From the NCBI RefSeq assembly GCF_013378445.1, contig NZ_JABXYK010000001.1, forward strand, positions 248,001-312,000: 64,000 bases of DNA, in the 5' to 3' direction. Position numbers and translations under genes: made by a program. This document shows, in pieces, positions 16,512 to 26,136 of this stretch. The number at the start of each line of letters is the position of its first letter. The stretch's first letter is position 1. Source of the stretch: Mycoplana rhizolycopersici. GTDB taxonomy: Bacteria; Pseudomonadota; Alphaproteobacteria; Rhizobiales; Rhizobiaceae. Under the pieces are notes generated by a model that made no database searches, was not told the origin of the DNA, and saw only the letters and a program-made list of their open reading frames with translations.

Positions 16512-17090
16512 ATGGCCAAGAACGACAGCCCGATCACAATCAAGAAATATGCGAACCGGCGCCTCTACAATACCGGAACAAGCACTTACGTCACGCTCGA
16601 CGATCTCGCGGTGATGGTGAAGAAGGGGGAGAACTTCATCGTCCAGGACGCGAAGTCGGGAGAGGACATCACACATTCGGTTCTCACACAGATCATTTTC
16701 GAGCAGGAGTCGAAGACAGGCAACACGCTCCTGCCGATCTCCTTCCTGCGCCAGTTGATCGGCTTCTACGGCGACCAGATGCAGATGGTCGTGCCGAGCT
16801 ATCTCGAGCATTCGATGCAGGCGTTCACCGAGCAGCAGTCGCAGATGCGCGAGCAGATCAACAAGGCCTTCGGCGACACGCCGCTCGGCAAGAACCTGCA
16901 GATGCCGATGCAACTCGTCGAGGAACAGGTTCGCCGCAACACCGAAATATTCCACAAGGCGATGCAGATGTTTTCGCCCTTCATGAACGCTCCGCAGCCG
17001 AAGGAAACGAAGAAGGCGGAAGCAAAGGACATCGACGAGCTGAAGGAACAGCTTCGCGCGCTGCAATCCAAGCTCGACAATCTGGGCTGA
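16512..17090 (+). CDS. phaR: Polyhydroxyalkanoate synthesis regulator PhaR (AniA)
   Basis: 192 aa. The N-terminal PHB/PHA accumulation DNA-binding domain (ITIKKYANRRLYNTGTSTYV) is followed by the PHB_acc region and a Lys/Glu-rich C-terminal coiled-coil-like tail. PhaR represses phasin genes and its own gene and is released when it binds PHB granules; in rhizobia it also affects exopolysaccharide. The ATG at 16512 has GAGGAG six bases upstream. It is divergent from phbA-phbB and ends before a bidirectional terminator. Confidence 0.95.
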   Translation: MAKNDSPITIKKYANRRLYNTGTSTYVTLDDLAVMVKKGENFIVQDAKSGEDITHSVLTQIIFEQESKTGNTLLPISFLRQLIGFYGDQMQMVVPSYLEHSMQAFTEQQSQMREQINKAFGDTPLGKNLQMPMQLVEEQVRRNTEIFHKAMQMFSPFMNAPQPKETKKAEAKDIDELKEQLRALQSKLDNLG

Positions 17091-17162
17091 GCGATGGGCC
17101 GGCCGGCGCGGAATCCACTGCCGACGGCGGGCGTTTGATCCGACAGCTACACCTCGGAAAAC

Positions 17163-17194
17163 AAAAGGGCCGGTCTCGGAACGACCGGCCCTTT
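17163..17194 (+). terminator. Bidirectional terminator between phaR and the IalB-like gene
   Basis: A perfect 12-bp stem, AAAGGGCCGGTC with GACCGGCCCTTT, around a 7-base loop. It has A and T ends on both strands, so it can serve both converging genes. Confidence 0.85.
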
Positions 17195-17216
17195 GTCATG
17201 GAGGTTGCAGTGGCGC

Positions 17217-17720
17217 TTACTTGCAGCCTTCGATCTGCTTCAGCGCTGCTGAAATGCCCGCCAGCGAATAGGAGTAGGAGGTGCCGGTACCGCGGCGAGA
17301 GGTCGCCTTGACCGACATGTCCTTGCCCGACTTCATCGCCGCGACCAGAGCCGGTTCTTCGGCGGCGTTTTCGACCCAGGCGGAATTGCCCTTGGTGAAC
17401 ATGACGAAGGTGCGGCCGTCGATGACGACGTTGACCTTCGAGTTGTCCTGCAGCGGATAGCCCATCATCGCCTGCGGCTCGTAGGAGATATTCTGGCCCG
17501 GGCGCTGCGACACGAGGAAGAAGATATCGCCGTGGTCGACGCCGGTCGGAGCCTTTTCCTTCGGCACGGACAGGACGTAGCAGACCTTGCCGTTGCTGGA
17601 TTGGTATGAGTAGGCGCCCCAGGCGTTGAATTGCTGTATGCGCGTCGGTGACTGCGCCAGAGCAACGCCGGCCGTTGCTGCGACGAAGGTGAGTGCGGTT
17701 GCGATCTTTCTTACAAACAT
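17217..17720 (-). CDS. IalB-like secreted protein
   Basis: 167 aa with a clear N-terminal signal peptide ending in VALAQ. The mature part matches the invasion-associated locus B (IalB) family: WGAYSYQSSNGKVCYVLSVP near the start, a FVMFTKGNSAWV middle motif and a C-terminal Cys two residues from the end, which can pair with the Cys in KVCYV. In Bartonella IalB aids erythrocyte entry; in rhizobia the family is common and its role unknown. The ATG at 17720 is preceded by GGCAGGGA. Confidence 0.85.
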   Translation of the reverse strand: MFVRKIATALTFVAATAGVALAQSPTRIQQFNAWGAYSYQSSNGKVCYVLSVPKEKAPTGVDHGDIFFLVSQRPGQNISYEPQAMMGYPLQDNSKVNVVIDGRTFVMFTKGNSAWVENAAEEPALVAAMKSGKDMSVKATSRRGTGTSYSYSLAGISAALKQIEGCK

Positions 17721-18059
17721 GATTCCCTGCCGATTGTCTTGCTATCGTCGCCCGGACGCGGACGTGGCCCTCGCATGGTCACGATTTGATTTAATTTGAC
17801 TTAATTCTGGTTACCAAAACGTCAACGGATGCTTATTTCGTTGACCCCGCGGTTACTATGAACGCCTCGACAATGCAAATTGCCTCAGCATTCACAGTCC
17901 GGGCCGCCCAGTCGCCGGTGAAAAAGCCCATCCCATCGCATGATGGTGTTCACAAAGATTCGGGCAAGAGTTTGACAGCCGTCATCAGCGGCGGAAATGC
18001 CCGCTCCCCAGAGCATGCACGCCTTTGGTAAGCGAGGAACAAGGAGGTGACTAAAGCCT
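17721..18059. other. Gene-free stretch upstream of the IalB-like gene
   Basis: About 340 bases. It contains an AT-rich part (17785-17820) and an inverted repeat at 17821-17845. A 65-codon minus-strand frame here has no features of a real protein. Confidence 0.5.
17821..17845. repeat. Inverted repeat GTCAACG / CGTTGAC
   Basis: A perfect 7-bp inverted repeat with an 11-base spacer, about 100 bases before the IalB-like start. It may be an operator; no regulator is implied by neighbours. Confidence 0.45.
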
Positions 18060-18443
18060 TCAGACGGTGTCCTGCAGGCCATCCATCATCGCCCGGTCGG
18101 CCGATTCGTAGTGGTCCTCGCGGATATGCCCGCGTATGGCGGCAAAAGCTGCCGTCAGAACCGCGATGTCGTCGGAAAAGCCGACAACGGCAAGAAAATC
18201 GGGGATCCCGTCGATCGGAAGAACGAAGTAGGCCAGTGCAGCCAGCAGGATGCCGCGCACGCGTGCTGGCGTACGCGGATCGAGGGCGCAGAAATAAGCG
18301 GCAACGAGATCGCGGCTGAACGGGATCTGCCGGATGGCACGCTTCAGCACGGGCCAGAAGCGCTTGCGGACGCGCTGGCGCTGCCCTTCCTGCTCCTCGT
18401 CGTCACCGGGCAACAGAATTTCTCCGATCTTCACATCGTCCAT
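18060..18443 (-). CDS. DUF1232 (YkvA-like) membrane protein
   Basis: 127 aa with the DUF1232 signature LAYFVLPIDGIPDFLAVVGFSDD in the middle, a short hydrophobic segment that may sit in the membrane. The N-terminus is charged and Arg-rich. Function is unknown. I chose the ATG at 18443 because GGAG is seven bases upstream; the frame can be read six codons further. It stands alone on the minus strand, downstream of phhB. Confidence 0.85.
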   Translation of the reverse strand: MDDVKIGEILLPGDDEEQEGQRQRVRKRFWPVLKRAIRQIPFSRDLVAAYFCALDPRTPARVRGILLAALAYFVLPIDGIPDFLAVVGFSDDIAVLTAAFAAIRGHIREDHYESADRAMMDGLQDTV

Positions 18444-18549
18444 TCCGACACTCCGCCACACTCACTCGCGGACACACGCCCACGAGCGCCATGCAAATAA
18501 TATGGGAATGCCGCTTCTGCGTAGCAAGCATCTCCCCCGACCAAGCATC

Positions 18550-18849
18550 TCAATGGATGCGGGCCGCCTTCTCCATCGCTTCGGCCAACCGGAAATCGAG
18601 CGCGGTGACCCCGCCGGCCGAATGGGTCGTCAGGCGCACATCGACGCGATTGTAGACGTTGAACCACTCGGGATGATGATCGAGCCGCTCGGCGGCTTGC
18701 GCGACCTCTGTCATGAAGGCGAATGCGGCGCCGAAATTCTTGAACTTGAACGATTTGGCAATGGCAAGACCGTCGTCCTCGAGCTTCCAGCCCTCGAGTA
18801 CGGCGAGACTGGACGTGATGGCTTCGGTGCTGAGCTTCTCGTGCTTCAT
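18550..18849 (-). CDS. phhB: Pterin-4a-carbinolamine dehydratase
   Basis: 99 aa, the family length. It recycles the pterin cofactor by dehydrating 4a-hydroxytetrahydrobiopterin. The signature [18 protein letters not shown] is intact, including the catalytic His-His-Pro-Glu-Trp. The second in-frame ATG (18849) is preferred since GGAGG is nine bases upstream, while the first ATG directly abuts GGAGG. No phenylalanine hydroxylase gene is nearby, so it may serve another pterin enzyme or act in transcription as DCoH-like proteins do. Confidence 0.92.
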   Translation of the reverse strand: MKHEKLSTEAITSSLAVLEGWKLEDDGLAIAKSFKFKNFGAAFAFMTEVAQAAERLDHHPEWFNVYNRVDVRLTTHSAGGVTALDFRLAEAMEKAARIH

Positions 18850-18919
18850 CGACGACATCCTCCGTTGCGGGGCCCCGTCTTAGCAGATAATTTGCCTACC
18901 TTCATCTTCGGAGGCTCCA

Positions 18920-19399
18920 TTGGCGCAGCGTTCCATCCTCTTTGTCTGCCTCGGCAACATCTGCCGCTCTCCCCTGGCGGAGGGGATTCTGCGCCACCTG
19001 GTCGAAAGGGAGGGCCGCCATCACGACTTTGTTATCGATTCTGCCGGAACGGGTGCATGGCATATCGGCGATCCGCCAGACAGGCGCGCCATTTCGGTTG
19101 CCGCCGGCCATGGCGTCGACATCTCGAACTTGAAGGCTCGAAGGGTTGCGAATGACGATTTCGATCGCTTCGACCTGATTCTGGCGTTGGACGGCAGCAA
19201 CCTGCAGACGCTGCGCGAACTGGCGCCTGAGGGCAGCCGCGCCACCATCGAGCTTTTCTGCACCCATACGCTCGGCGCAACAGATGACGTGCCGGACCCC
19301 TATTTCGGTGGGCATGCCGATTTCGAGGCGGTCTACCGTTTGCTTTACCGCGGATGCGCGACCATCGTCGAGGGGCCGAGCGACCATCCACTCTCATAG
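18920..19399 (+). CDS. Low-molecular-weight protein tyrosine phosphatase
   Basis: 159 aa, cytoplasmic. The P-loop CLGNICRS gives Cys10-x5-Arg16, and VPDPYFGG supplies the general-acid Asp in a typical LMW-PTP fold. The start is TTG at 18920, with GGAGG five bases upstream; no in-frame ATG is better. In other bacteria such enzymes act on exopolysaccharide tyrosine kinases or protein arginine phosphates, but no kinase is adjacent. Its 3' end overlaps the convergent ThpR gene by 55 bases. Confidence 0.9.
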   Translation: MAQRSILFVCLGNICRSPLAEGILRHLVEREGRHHDFVIDSAGTGAWHIGDPPDRRAISVAAGHGVDISNLKARRVANDDFDRFDLILALDGSNLQTLRELAPEGSRATIELFCTHTLGATDDVPDPYFGGHADFEAVYRLLYRGCATIVEGPSDHPLS

Positions 19400-19926
19400 A
19401 GCGGAAAGACTTCCTCCGTCACATACGGACCGCCGCCGACCGATTCCTTCGACGACATCAGCACGAAGCGATTCACCATGAAGGGCGAAGAGAAGAAGTT
19501 GCCGCGCCCCGAAAGATAACCGACCACATCGTCGAGACGGGCGTTCCGCAACCGGGCGAGGGTGACGTGCGGGGTGAATTTCCGCGGATCGGCGGGAAGG
19601 CCGAGCCTCTGGCAGATGCGTTCAATCTCCGCCTGCAGGGCATACATTTCCGGGGCCGGCGTCACGCCGGCATAGATGGAATGCGGCTTCTTCGAACCGA
19701 AGGATCCGACGCCCGACAGAGATAGCTGGAACTCGGGTCTTTCGATGCGATCGAGCCGGTCGACCACCTCATCGGCGGTACGGCCGTCGATATCGCCGAT
19801 GAACCGCAATGTGATGTGGAAGTTTTCGACGTCGATCCAGCGGGCTCCCGGAAGGCCCCCACGGAGCAATGAAAGGCTCATGGCGGCGTTACGCGGCACT
19901 TCGAGGGCAACAAAAAGTCTCGGCAT
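19345..19926 (-). CDS. thpR: RNA 2',3'-cyclic phosphodiesterase ThpR (LigT-like)
   Basis: 193 aa 2H phosphoesterase. Both His-x-Thr motifs are present: FHITLRF near residue 41 and FTPHVTLAR around residue 125. These enzymes open 2',3'-cyclic phosphates on RNA ends. The ATG at 19926 has GGGGAG six bases upstream. The gene converges with the phosphatase, sharing its last 55 bases. Confidence 0.9.
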   Translation of the reverse strand: MPRLFVALEVPRNAAMSLSLLRGGLPGARWIDVENFHITLRFIGDIDGRTADEVVDRLDRIERPEFQLSLSGVGSFGSKKPHSIYAGVTPAPEMYALQAEIERICQRLGLPADPRKFTPHVTLARLRNARLDDVVGYLSGRGNFFSSPFMVNRFVLMSSKESVGGGPYVTEEVFPLYESGWSLGPSTMVAHPR

Positions 19927-20013
19927 GGCGAGCTCCCCGAATCTGTGTTCGTATGCTCAGGGAATCACGCATTACCCCTCTGCGCAACTCCAATTTCGCA
20001 CCCGCGAAAACCC

Positions 20014-20658
20014 TTAGCCGCTTACCCCCAGGCTTTTTAGAAATTGCTCAACTGTCGGCAGCATCTTCTCGACCATGACGGAAACGCCCTTCTCGTTCGG
20101 ATGCATGCCATCGTCGAGCTGCAAATCGGCATGGGTCACCACCCCGTCGAGAAAGAATGGGTAGAGCGGGACTTCATGCTTTTCGGCGATGCGCCCGTAG
20201 ATACCGTTGAAGCGTTCGGCATACTCCGCTCCCATGTTCGGCGGAGCGAGCATGCCGACGAGCAGGACGGCGATGCCACGTTTCTTGAGATCCGAAACCA
20301 TCTTCTCGAGATTTTGTTCCGTCTGTTCAGGCGCGATGCCGCGGAGCGCATCATTGGCGCCCAGTTCCAGGATCACTCCCCTCGTTCCGTCCGGCACCGA
20401 CCACTCGATCCGCGCCAGCCCGCCCGAGGTGGTATCGCCCGATACGCCGGCATTGGCGATGGCGACGTCCAGCCCCTTCTCCTTCAGCACCCGTTCCAGC
20501 TGCACCGGAAACGCCGCCTCGGCCGGAAGCTCGTAACCCGCCATCAGGCTGTCGCCGAAGCCGACGATCTGGACCGGTTCGGCCGCAGCCGGGCGGGCCA
20601 GCGCCAGCATGGCAAGCGCCATGGCGATGAAAATTCCGTGAGTGGCTTTAAACGGCAT
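20014..20658 (-). CDS. SGNH-family arylesterase / TesA-like lysophospholipase
   Basis: 214 aa with a signal peptide (MPFKATHGIFIAMALAM to PAAAE) and an SGNH fold. The nucleophile Ser37 lies in GFGDSLMAGY, the oxyanion Gly and Asn in the GVSGDTTSGG and LGANDAL blocks, and the catalytic Asp-His in DGMHPNEKG. It is a periplasmic esterase of the TesA/ApeA type. It is divergent from the YbbA-type ATPase, the same neighbourhood as tesA-ybbA-ybbP in E. coli. Confidence 0.92.
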   Translation of the reverse strand: MPFKATHGIFIAMALAMLALARPAAAEPVQIVGFGDSLMAGYELPAEAAFPVQLERVLKEKGLDVAIANAGVSGDTTSGGLARIEWSVPDGTRGVILELGANDALRGIAPEQTEQNLEKMVSDLKKRGIAVLLVGMLAPPNMGAEYAERFNGIYGRIAEKHEVPLYPFFLDGVVTHADLQLDDGMHPNEKGVSVMVEKMLPTVEQFLKSLGVSG

Positions 20659-20791
20659 TTCGCTGATCCTAAGTTGCTGGCACAGCTCCGCAGTCCGGAA
20701 CCGCCGGGGGTGAGGTGCGCGAATTCGGCACCGGCGGGCGAGCAGTTTCCCGGCCGATCCCGCTTTGCATCAAGATATAGGATAGATTTTC

Positions 20792-21508
20792 GTGGGCGAA
20801 ACCATCATCGATCTCAAAAAGGCCGATCTCACTCTGGGGCAGGACGCCGCTTCTGTGCACGTGCTGAAGCAGATCGACCTTTCGATTGCAGCCGGCGAAT
20901 CGGTCGGCATCGTCGGCCCGTCGGGATCGGGCAAATCGACGCTGCTGATGGTTCTGGCCGGGCTGGAGCGCCTCGATGCCGGCGAGATCACCATCGGCGG
21001 GGCCGCCCTGCACGCGTTGAGCGAGGACCAGGTCGCCGATTTCCGTGGCCGAAACATCGGCATTGTCTTCCAATCCTTCCATCTCATTCCCAATATGACC
21101 GCACTTGAAAACGTGGCGGTTCCGCTCGAGCTTGCCAATGTCCGAGATGCCTTCGAGATCGCCCGCAAGGAGCTCGAGGCGGTGGGACTTGGCCAGCGGC
21201 TTTCGCACTATCCCGGCCAGCTCTCCGGCGGCGAGCAGCAGCGCGTCGCAATTGCGCGCGCTCTTGCGCCGCAGCCGAGGCTGCTGATCGCCGATGAGCC
21301 GACCGGCAACCTCGACGGCGACACCGGCCGCCAGATCTCCGACCTGCTCTTTGCCGAACAGGAGCGGCGCGGCATGACGCTCGTGCTCGTAACCCACGAT
21401 CCGGCCCTCGCCGCCCGCTGCGGCCGACAGGTCCGCATGCGCTCCGGGCAGATCGTCGACGCTTCCGAGACATCGGCCGCTCCCGCCGGAAAGCGGGTGA
21501 CGGCATGA
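20792..21508 (+). CDS. ABC transporter ATP-binding protein (YbbA-like)
   Basis: 238 aa ATPase of the LolD/MacB-related type. Walker A is GPSGSGKST, the signature is LSGGEQQR and Walker B is [12 protein letters not shown]. It starts with GTG at 20792 and the upstream site is weak (AGGAT). Its last four bases overlap the start of the permease gene (ATGA), so the pair is translationally coupled. Together they resemble E. coli YbbA-YbbP, probably acting on lipids or peptides at the inner membrane rather than classical import. The substrate is unknown. Confidence 0.9.
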   Translation: MGETIIDLKKADLTLGQDAASVHVLKQIDLSIAAGESVGIVGPSGSGKSTLLMVLAGLERLDAGEITIGGAALHALSEDQVADFRGRNIGIVFQSFHLIPNMTALENVAVPLELANVRDAFEIARKELEAVGLGQRLSHYPGQLSGGEQQRVAIARALAPQPRLLIADEPTGNLDGDTGRQISDLLFAEQERRGMTLVLVTHDPALAARCGRQVRMRSGQIVDASETSAAPAGKRVTA

Positions 21509-24063
21509 GCGGGGCATCGTCCCCCACAGCCTGGCTGCCGCTGGCCTTTCGCCTGGCCCTGCGCGAGATGCGCGGCGGGCTTCGCGGCTTCTACATCTTC
21601 CTCGCCTGCATCGCGCTGGGGACGGCGGCGATCGCCGGCGTGAACTCGGTGTCGAGCGCGATCAGCGGCTCGATCGAGACGCAGGGGCAGTCGCTTCTTG
21701 CAGGTGATCTCCGCTTCCAGCTGAGAAACCGGGTCGCGACCGCCGAGGAGCGTGCCTATTTCGACGGCCTCGGCGCGGTTGCCGTGTCGGCCGGACTGCG
21801 CTCGATGGCGCGCCTGCCGGATGGATCCGATCAGGCGTTGGTGGAGCTTAAGGCCGTCGACGGGGCCTATCCGCTTTACGGAACGCTCGAGACCACGCCG
21901 ACCGCACCCACCACCGCGCTCTTTGCCAAGGATGGCCAGAGGTTCGGCGCCCTCGCAGCCCCCCTGCTGCTGGAGCGCCTCGGAATCCGCGTGGGCGACG
22001 ACCTGCTTCTCGGCAATGCGCGGGTCAGGATCATGGCCACGATCGACAGCGAACCCGACGCCCTCTCCGACGGCTTCGGCCTTGCGCCACGCCTGATGGT
22101 GTCCGGCGAAGCGCTTGCCGCAAGCGGCCTCGTGCAGACGGGCAGCCTCGTGGAGAACCAGTACAAGATCCGTCTCGACCAGCCGAATGCGAAAAAGCTC
22201 TCCGACATCCGCAAGGCCGCGGAAAAGGCGTTTCCGTCTGCCGGCTGGTCCATCCGCGCCAGCAACAACGCGACACCCTCGCTGACCAACAACATCACGC
22301 GCTTTTCCCAGTTCCTGACGCTGGTCGGCCTCACGGCGCTGATCGTCGGCGGGGTCGGCGTCGCCAATGCGGTGCGCGCCTATCTCGAGACCAAACGCGG
22401 CGTGATCGCGACCTTCAAGTGCCTTGGCGCTCCAGCGCGCCTGATTTCGGCGATCTATCTTATCCAGATCGTTCTGATCGCCGTGATCGGCATCGCCGTC
22501 GGCCTCGTGCTCGGTGCAATCATTCCCGTCGTCGCAACGCGTTTCCTGGAGGGTGTCCTCCCGATACCCTCGCAGATCACGCTTTACCCCAGCGCGCTGG
22601 CGCTGGCGGCGGCTTTCGGCATTATCACGGCCCTTGCCTTTGCCGTCATGCCGCTCGGCCACGCACGCGAAGTGCCTGCAACCGCGCTGTTCCGCGAGCA
22701 GGGATTCGAGCGCACCCGCCTGCCGGCGTGGCCCTATATCGCCGGCGCCGGCCTGTTCCTGGCGGCCCTGGCCGGGCTCGCCGTCTGGACGGCCTACGAC
22801 CGCTACATCGCCTTCGTGTTTTTGGGCGCGATCACGTTCGCCTTCGTGGTGCTGCGGCTCGTCGCCTATCTGGTGACCGCGCTCGCGCGGCGCGCGCCGC
22901 GGGTCAATTCGCCGGCGCTCAGGCTTGCGATCGGCAACATCCACCGGCCCGGCGCATTGACGCCGTCCGTGGTCCTGTCCCTCGGACTTGGCCTGGCGCT
23001 GCTCGTCACCCTGACACTGATCGACGGAAATCTGCGCCGGGAACTGACCGGTAGCCTGCCCGAACGCGCGCCGAATTTCTTCTTCATCGACATCCAGCGA
23101 AACGACCTCGACGGCTTCCGCAAGGTGCTGTCGGATAACATGCCCGACGGCAAGGTCGTCGAGGTACCGATGCTGCGCGGCCGGATCACCGCCTTCAACG
23201 GCGAAGACGTCTCGCGCCGCAATGTGCCGGCCTCCGGCCGCTGGGTCCTGCAGGGGGACCGCGGCATCACCTATGCGAAAAACCTGCCGGAGAATTCCAC
23301 ATTGGCTTCGGGCGAATGGTGGCCAGCCGACTATTCCAGAGAGCCTCTCGTCTCCTTCTCCGCGGAGGAAGGGGGCGAGCTTGGCCTGAAGGTCGGCGAC
23401 ACCGTCACCGTCAATGTGCTGGGCCGCAACATCACCGCCCGCATCGCCAACTTCCGTAATGTCGAATGGGAATCGCTGTCGATCAACTTCGTCATGGTCT
23501 TTTCGCCCAACACATTCGCAGGCGCACCACATGCCTGGCTTGCGACGATGATCGACCCGAACGCCACCGCGCAGCAGGAGGCCAGCACGCTGCGGGCGAT
23601 AACCAACGCCTATCCGACGATCACCAGCGTGCGGGTGAAGGACGCGCTCGACATCGTCAACGAACTGATGGGGCAGCTCGCCACCGCCGTGCGCGCCGCC
23701 GCCGCCGTGGCCCTGGTTGCCTCGGTCCTTGTCCTTGCCGGCGCGCTTGCGGCCGGAAACCGGGCGCGGACGCATGATGCAGTGGTGCTGAAGACGCTCG
23801 GCGCCACGCGCACGACGCTGATCCGTGCCTTCAGCTATGAGTACATGATGCTGGGCCTCGCCACCGCCGTCTTCGCGCTCTTCTCGGGCGGCATCGCCGC
23901 CTGGTTCGTCGTGAGCCGGATCATGACGCTGCCTTCGAGCTTCCTGCCCGATGTTGCGGTCATGACGGTGGTGATCGCGCTGCTGATGACCGTCGGCATT
24001 GGCCTGGCGGGCACGTGGCGCGTTCTCGGACAGAAGGCGGCACCGGTTTTGCGCGAGCTTTAG
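21505..24063 (+). CDS. FtsX-like ABC permease (YbbP-like)
   Basis: 852 aa. It has an N-terminal membrane segment, a large periplasmic domain, then three FtsX-type membrane helices (about residues 265-400). After a central membrane region a second soluble domain and a C-terminal three-helix FtsX block follow. This duplicated layout is that of YbbP. It pairs with the ATPase just upstream via an ATGA overlap. A long antisense frame here is a coding shadow. Confidence 0.9.
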   Translation: MSGASSPTAWLPLAFRLALREMRGGLRGFYIFLACIALGTAAIAGVNSVSSAISGSIETQGQSLLAGDLRFQLRNRVATAEERAYFDGLGAVAVSAGLRSMARLPDGSDQALVELKAVDGAYPLYGTLETTPTAPTTALFAKDGQRFGALAAPLLLERLGIRVGDDLLLGNARVRIMATIDSEPDALSDGFGLAPRLMVSGEALAASGLVQTGSLVENQYKIRLDQPNAKKLSDIRKAAEKAFPSAGWSIRASNNATPSLTNNITRFSQFLTLVGLTALIVGGVGVANAVRAYLETKRGVIATFKCLGAPARLISAIYLIQIVLIAVIGIAVGLVLGAIIPVVATRFLEGVLPIPSQITLYPSALALAAAFGIITALAFAVMPLGHAREVPATALFREQGFERTRLPAWPYIAGAGLFLAALAGLAVWTAYDRYIAFVFLGAITFAFVVLRLVAYLVTALARRAPRVNSPALRLAIGNIHRPGALTPSVVLSLGLGLALLVTLTLIDGNLRRELTGSLPERAPNFFFIDIQRNDLDGFRKVLSDNMPDGKVVEVPMLRGRITAFNGEDVSRRNVPASGRWVLQGDRGITYAKNLPENSTLASGEWWPADYSREPLVSFSAEEGGELGLKVGDTVTVNVLGRNITARIANFRNVEWESLSINFVMVFSPNTFAGAPHAWLATMIDPNATAQQEASTLRAITNAYPTITSVRVKDALDIVNELMGQLATAVRAAAAVALVASVLVLAGALAAGNRARTHDAVVLKTLGATRTTLIRAFSYEYMMLGLATAVFALFSGGIAAWFVVSRIMTLPSSFLPDVAVMTVVIALLMTVGIGLAGTWRVLGQKAAPVLREL

Positions 24064-24311
24064 CCTTTGAAATCGCCCAGTTTCCGGCCGTCACCTCGCG
24101 TGAATTTGATCGAGCGCGGGCTATTGCCACTTGTAGTCGGCCGTGTTCGTGCTCATATTGACGAAAGGCATGCTGGAGCCCCGCAGCGGCGCCTGGGTGT
24201 GCGGGCTGAATCTGGTCCTGGACCGGACAGCCCGAAAGATACCGCGATCCGGAATGGATTGGACGGGATACCCGACACCGTAGCAACTAACGGGGCTTTT
24301 GAGAGGAAAAA
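24064..24311. other. Intergenic region before the BAX-inhibitor-like gene
   Basis: About 250 bases. No gene or clear repeat is visible except a short CGGGATACCCG palindrome near 24269. It presumably carries the promoter of the next gene. Confidence 0.4.
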
Positions 24312-25058
24312 ATGGCTGATTTTCGCAATTATCAGACGCGAATGACGAACACCGGCGCACAGGCCGGTGCGGTCGTCGACGAGGGGCTTCGCGCCTATAT
24401 GCTGAGGGTTTACAACCTGATGGCATTGGGGCTTGCGATCACCGGCGTCGTCGCGTTCTTCGCATCGCAGGCTGCCTTCTCGGGCGGCCAGCTCACCGCG
24501 TTCGGTCAGGCGATCTACGTCAGCCCGCTGAAGTGGGTCGTAATGCTCGCTCCGCTGGCGCTGGTCTTCTTCCTGAGCTTCCGCATCCATACGATGAGCG
24601 TTTCAGCCGCGCAGATGACCTTCTGGGTCTATGCCGGCCTGATGGGCCTGTCGCTGTCGTCGATCTTCATGATCTACACCAGCGCCAGCATCGCACAGAC
24701 CTTCTTCGTCACGGCTGCAGCCTTCGGCGCCCTGTCGCTGTACGGCTACACGACGAAACGTGATCTCTCCGGCATGGGCACGTTCATGGTGATGGGTCTG
24801 TTCGGCCTGATCATCGCCTCGCTCGTCAATATCTTCCTGCAGTCTTCGGCTCTCGATTTCGCGATCTCCGCGATCGGCGTTCTCGTATTCGCCGGCCTGA
24901 CGGCCTGGGATACGCAGAAGATCAAGGAAATGTACTACGAAGCAGACGAGGTAGCGGTTGCCGGTCGCAAGGCGATCATGGGCGCCCTGACGCTTTACCT
25001 CGACTTCATCAACCTGTTCCTGTTCCTGCTGCGTTTCCTCGGAAACCGCAACGACTAA
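24312..25058 (+). CDS. BAX inhibitor-1 / YbhL-like membrane protein
   Basis: 248 aa with about seven membrane helices of the Bax inhibitor-1 family. The conserved C-terminal block AWDTQKIKEMYYEAD and the final hydrophobic helix LYLDFINLFLFLLRFLG are diagnostic. Members are calcium-leak or stress-related inner-membrane proteins; the precise role in bacteria is open. The ATG at 24312 is preceded by GAGAGGAAAAA. It ends before an intrinsic terminator. Confidence 0.93.
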   Translation: MADFRNYQTRMTNTGAQAGAVVDEGLRAYMLRVYNLMALGLAITGVVAFFASQAAFSGGQLTAFGQAIYVSPLKWVVMLAPLALVFFLSFRIHTMSVSAAQMTFWVYAGLMGLSLSSIFMIYTSASIAQTFFVTAAAFGALSLYGYTTKRDLSGMGTFMVMGLFGLIIASLVNIFLQSSALDFAISAIGVLVFAGLTAWDTQKIKEMYYEADEVAVAGRKAIMGALTLYLDFINLFLFLLRFLGNRND

Positions 25059-25100
25059 CAGGCTTCGACTTCGGTCGAACAGGCACTGTAAGACATTTCA

Positions 25101-25125
25101 CCCTGCCGGTTCCGGCGGGGTTTTT
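25101..25125 (+). terminator. Intrinsic terminator of the BAX-inhibitor-like gene
   Basis: CCCTGCCGG-TT-CCGGCGGGG hairpin (one G-T pair) followed by TTTTT, about 40 bases past the stop. Confidence 0.9.
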
Positions 25126-25213
25126 AGTTTTGGCCAGCGGCATGGAAATCGCCTTCCTGGCGATAGGCCATCTGGCACCAGGCAAAATCTCCTCTTGATC
25201 CGTCTGCATGATT

Positions 25214-25229
25214 GTGCGTAGTTACGCAC
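25214..25229. promoter_or_regulatory. Perfect palindrome, candidate DeoR operator
   Basis: GTGCGTA-GT-TACGCAC, a perfect 7-bp inverted repeat with a 2-base centre, 24 bases before the regulator start. It is well placed for autorepression of the DeoR gene and its MFS neighbour. Confidence 0.6.
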
Positions 25230-25252
25230 GTTGATACATGATTGGAGGAGCG

Positions 25253-26071
25253 ATGTCAGTTCTGGATTTGCTGCTCGGGGAGCGCCAGAGCCTTATCGAA
25301 AAGCGGCTTGCCCTGCACGGTCGCGTCATCGCGGCAGACCTTGCCGCGGAACTGGGCGTCTCGGAAGACACGATCCGCCGCGACCTGCGCGAGATGGCCG
25401 CTGCCGGCCTTTGCCGCCGCGTCTATGGCGGCGCGCTTCCTCCGGCCGCAGAAACCACGTTCAGCGAACGCACAGGCACGAACACCGAGCGCAAGGACGC
25501 GCTGGCGCGGGCCGTGGTTCCATTCGTCGCTGCGGGTTCCGCCATCTTCCTCGATTCCGGCAGCACCAATCTGGCGATCGCCCGGGCGCTTCCCGCAGAC
25601 CGGCAGCTGACGGTCGCGACGAATGCCCCGGCGATCGCGGCAGCTCTGATCGACAACGCCGGGATCGACGTCATTCAGATCGGCGGACCGATCGACAGGA
25701 AGACCGGCGCGGCGGCCGGTGCCAAAGCCCTTCTCGATGCCGAGGCTCTGCGTCCGGACCTCTGCATACTCGGGGCCTGCGGCCTGCATCCCGACGCGGG
25801 CGTCACGGCCTTCAGTTTCGAAGAGGCCGAGTTCAAGCGGTTCGTGGCGCTTCGCAGCCAGGCGGTCCTGACCGCCGTCACCAACGACAAACTTGCCATG
25901 GCTGCCCCCTACTCCGTGGTTGCCCTCTCCCGCCTCGACCATGCCGTGTTAGAAGCGGATGCAGATGGGCGGGAAGTCGAAGAATTTGCCGCAGCCGGTT
26001 TGCGCATCACGCGGGCTGCACTGACGGCGGCGCGCCCAGTCCGGCGCACGCGAAACAACGCCACTTCGTAG
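25253..26071 (+). CDS. DeoR-family transcriptional regulator
   Basis: 272 aa. The N-terminal winged helix-turn-helix (LAAELGVSEDTIRRDLREM) is followed by the DeoR C-terminal sensor domain with FLDSGSTN and GACGLHPDAGVT, which binds phosphorylated sugars. The ATG at 25253 has GGAGG just upstream; an ATG five codons earlier is less well placed. A perfect palindrome lies upstream. The MFS gene follows by 65 bases and is likely its target, suggesting control of a sugar or sugar-derivative transporter. Confidence 0.92.
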   Translation: MSVLDLLLGERQSLIEKRLALHGRVIAADLAAELGVSEDTIRRDLREMAAAGLCRRVYGGALPPAAETTFSERTGTNTERKDALARAVVPFVAAGSAIFLDSGSTNLAIARALPADRQLTVATNAPAIAAALIDNAGIDVIQIGGPIDRKTGAAAGAKALLDAEALRPDLCILGACGLHPDAGVTAFSFEEAEFKRFVALRSQAVLTAVTNDKLAMAAPYSVVALSRLDHAVLEADADGREVEEFAAAGLRITRAALTAARPVRRTRNNATS

Positions 26072-26136
26072 CTGTCACGCGGTGGCGATACCGTATGCGG
26101 CTCGCGACGACCGCGCCTGGGAAACTGGAATTCACG

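Noticed and set aside
17885-18082. 65-residue minus-strand frame upstream of the IalB-like gene
   Set aside because: No domain, no start signal and overlaps the end of the DUF1232 gene.
21208-23775. 855-residue minus-strand frame antisense to the YbbP-like gene
   Set aside because: Composition is Arg/Gly/Asp-rich noise typical of an antisense shadow. The sense frame is clearly a permease.
25231-26136. Upstream extension of the MFS frame through the DeoR gene
   Set aside because: The DeoR frame is the real one here. The MFS protein begins at the ATG at 26137.
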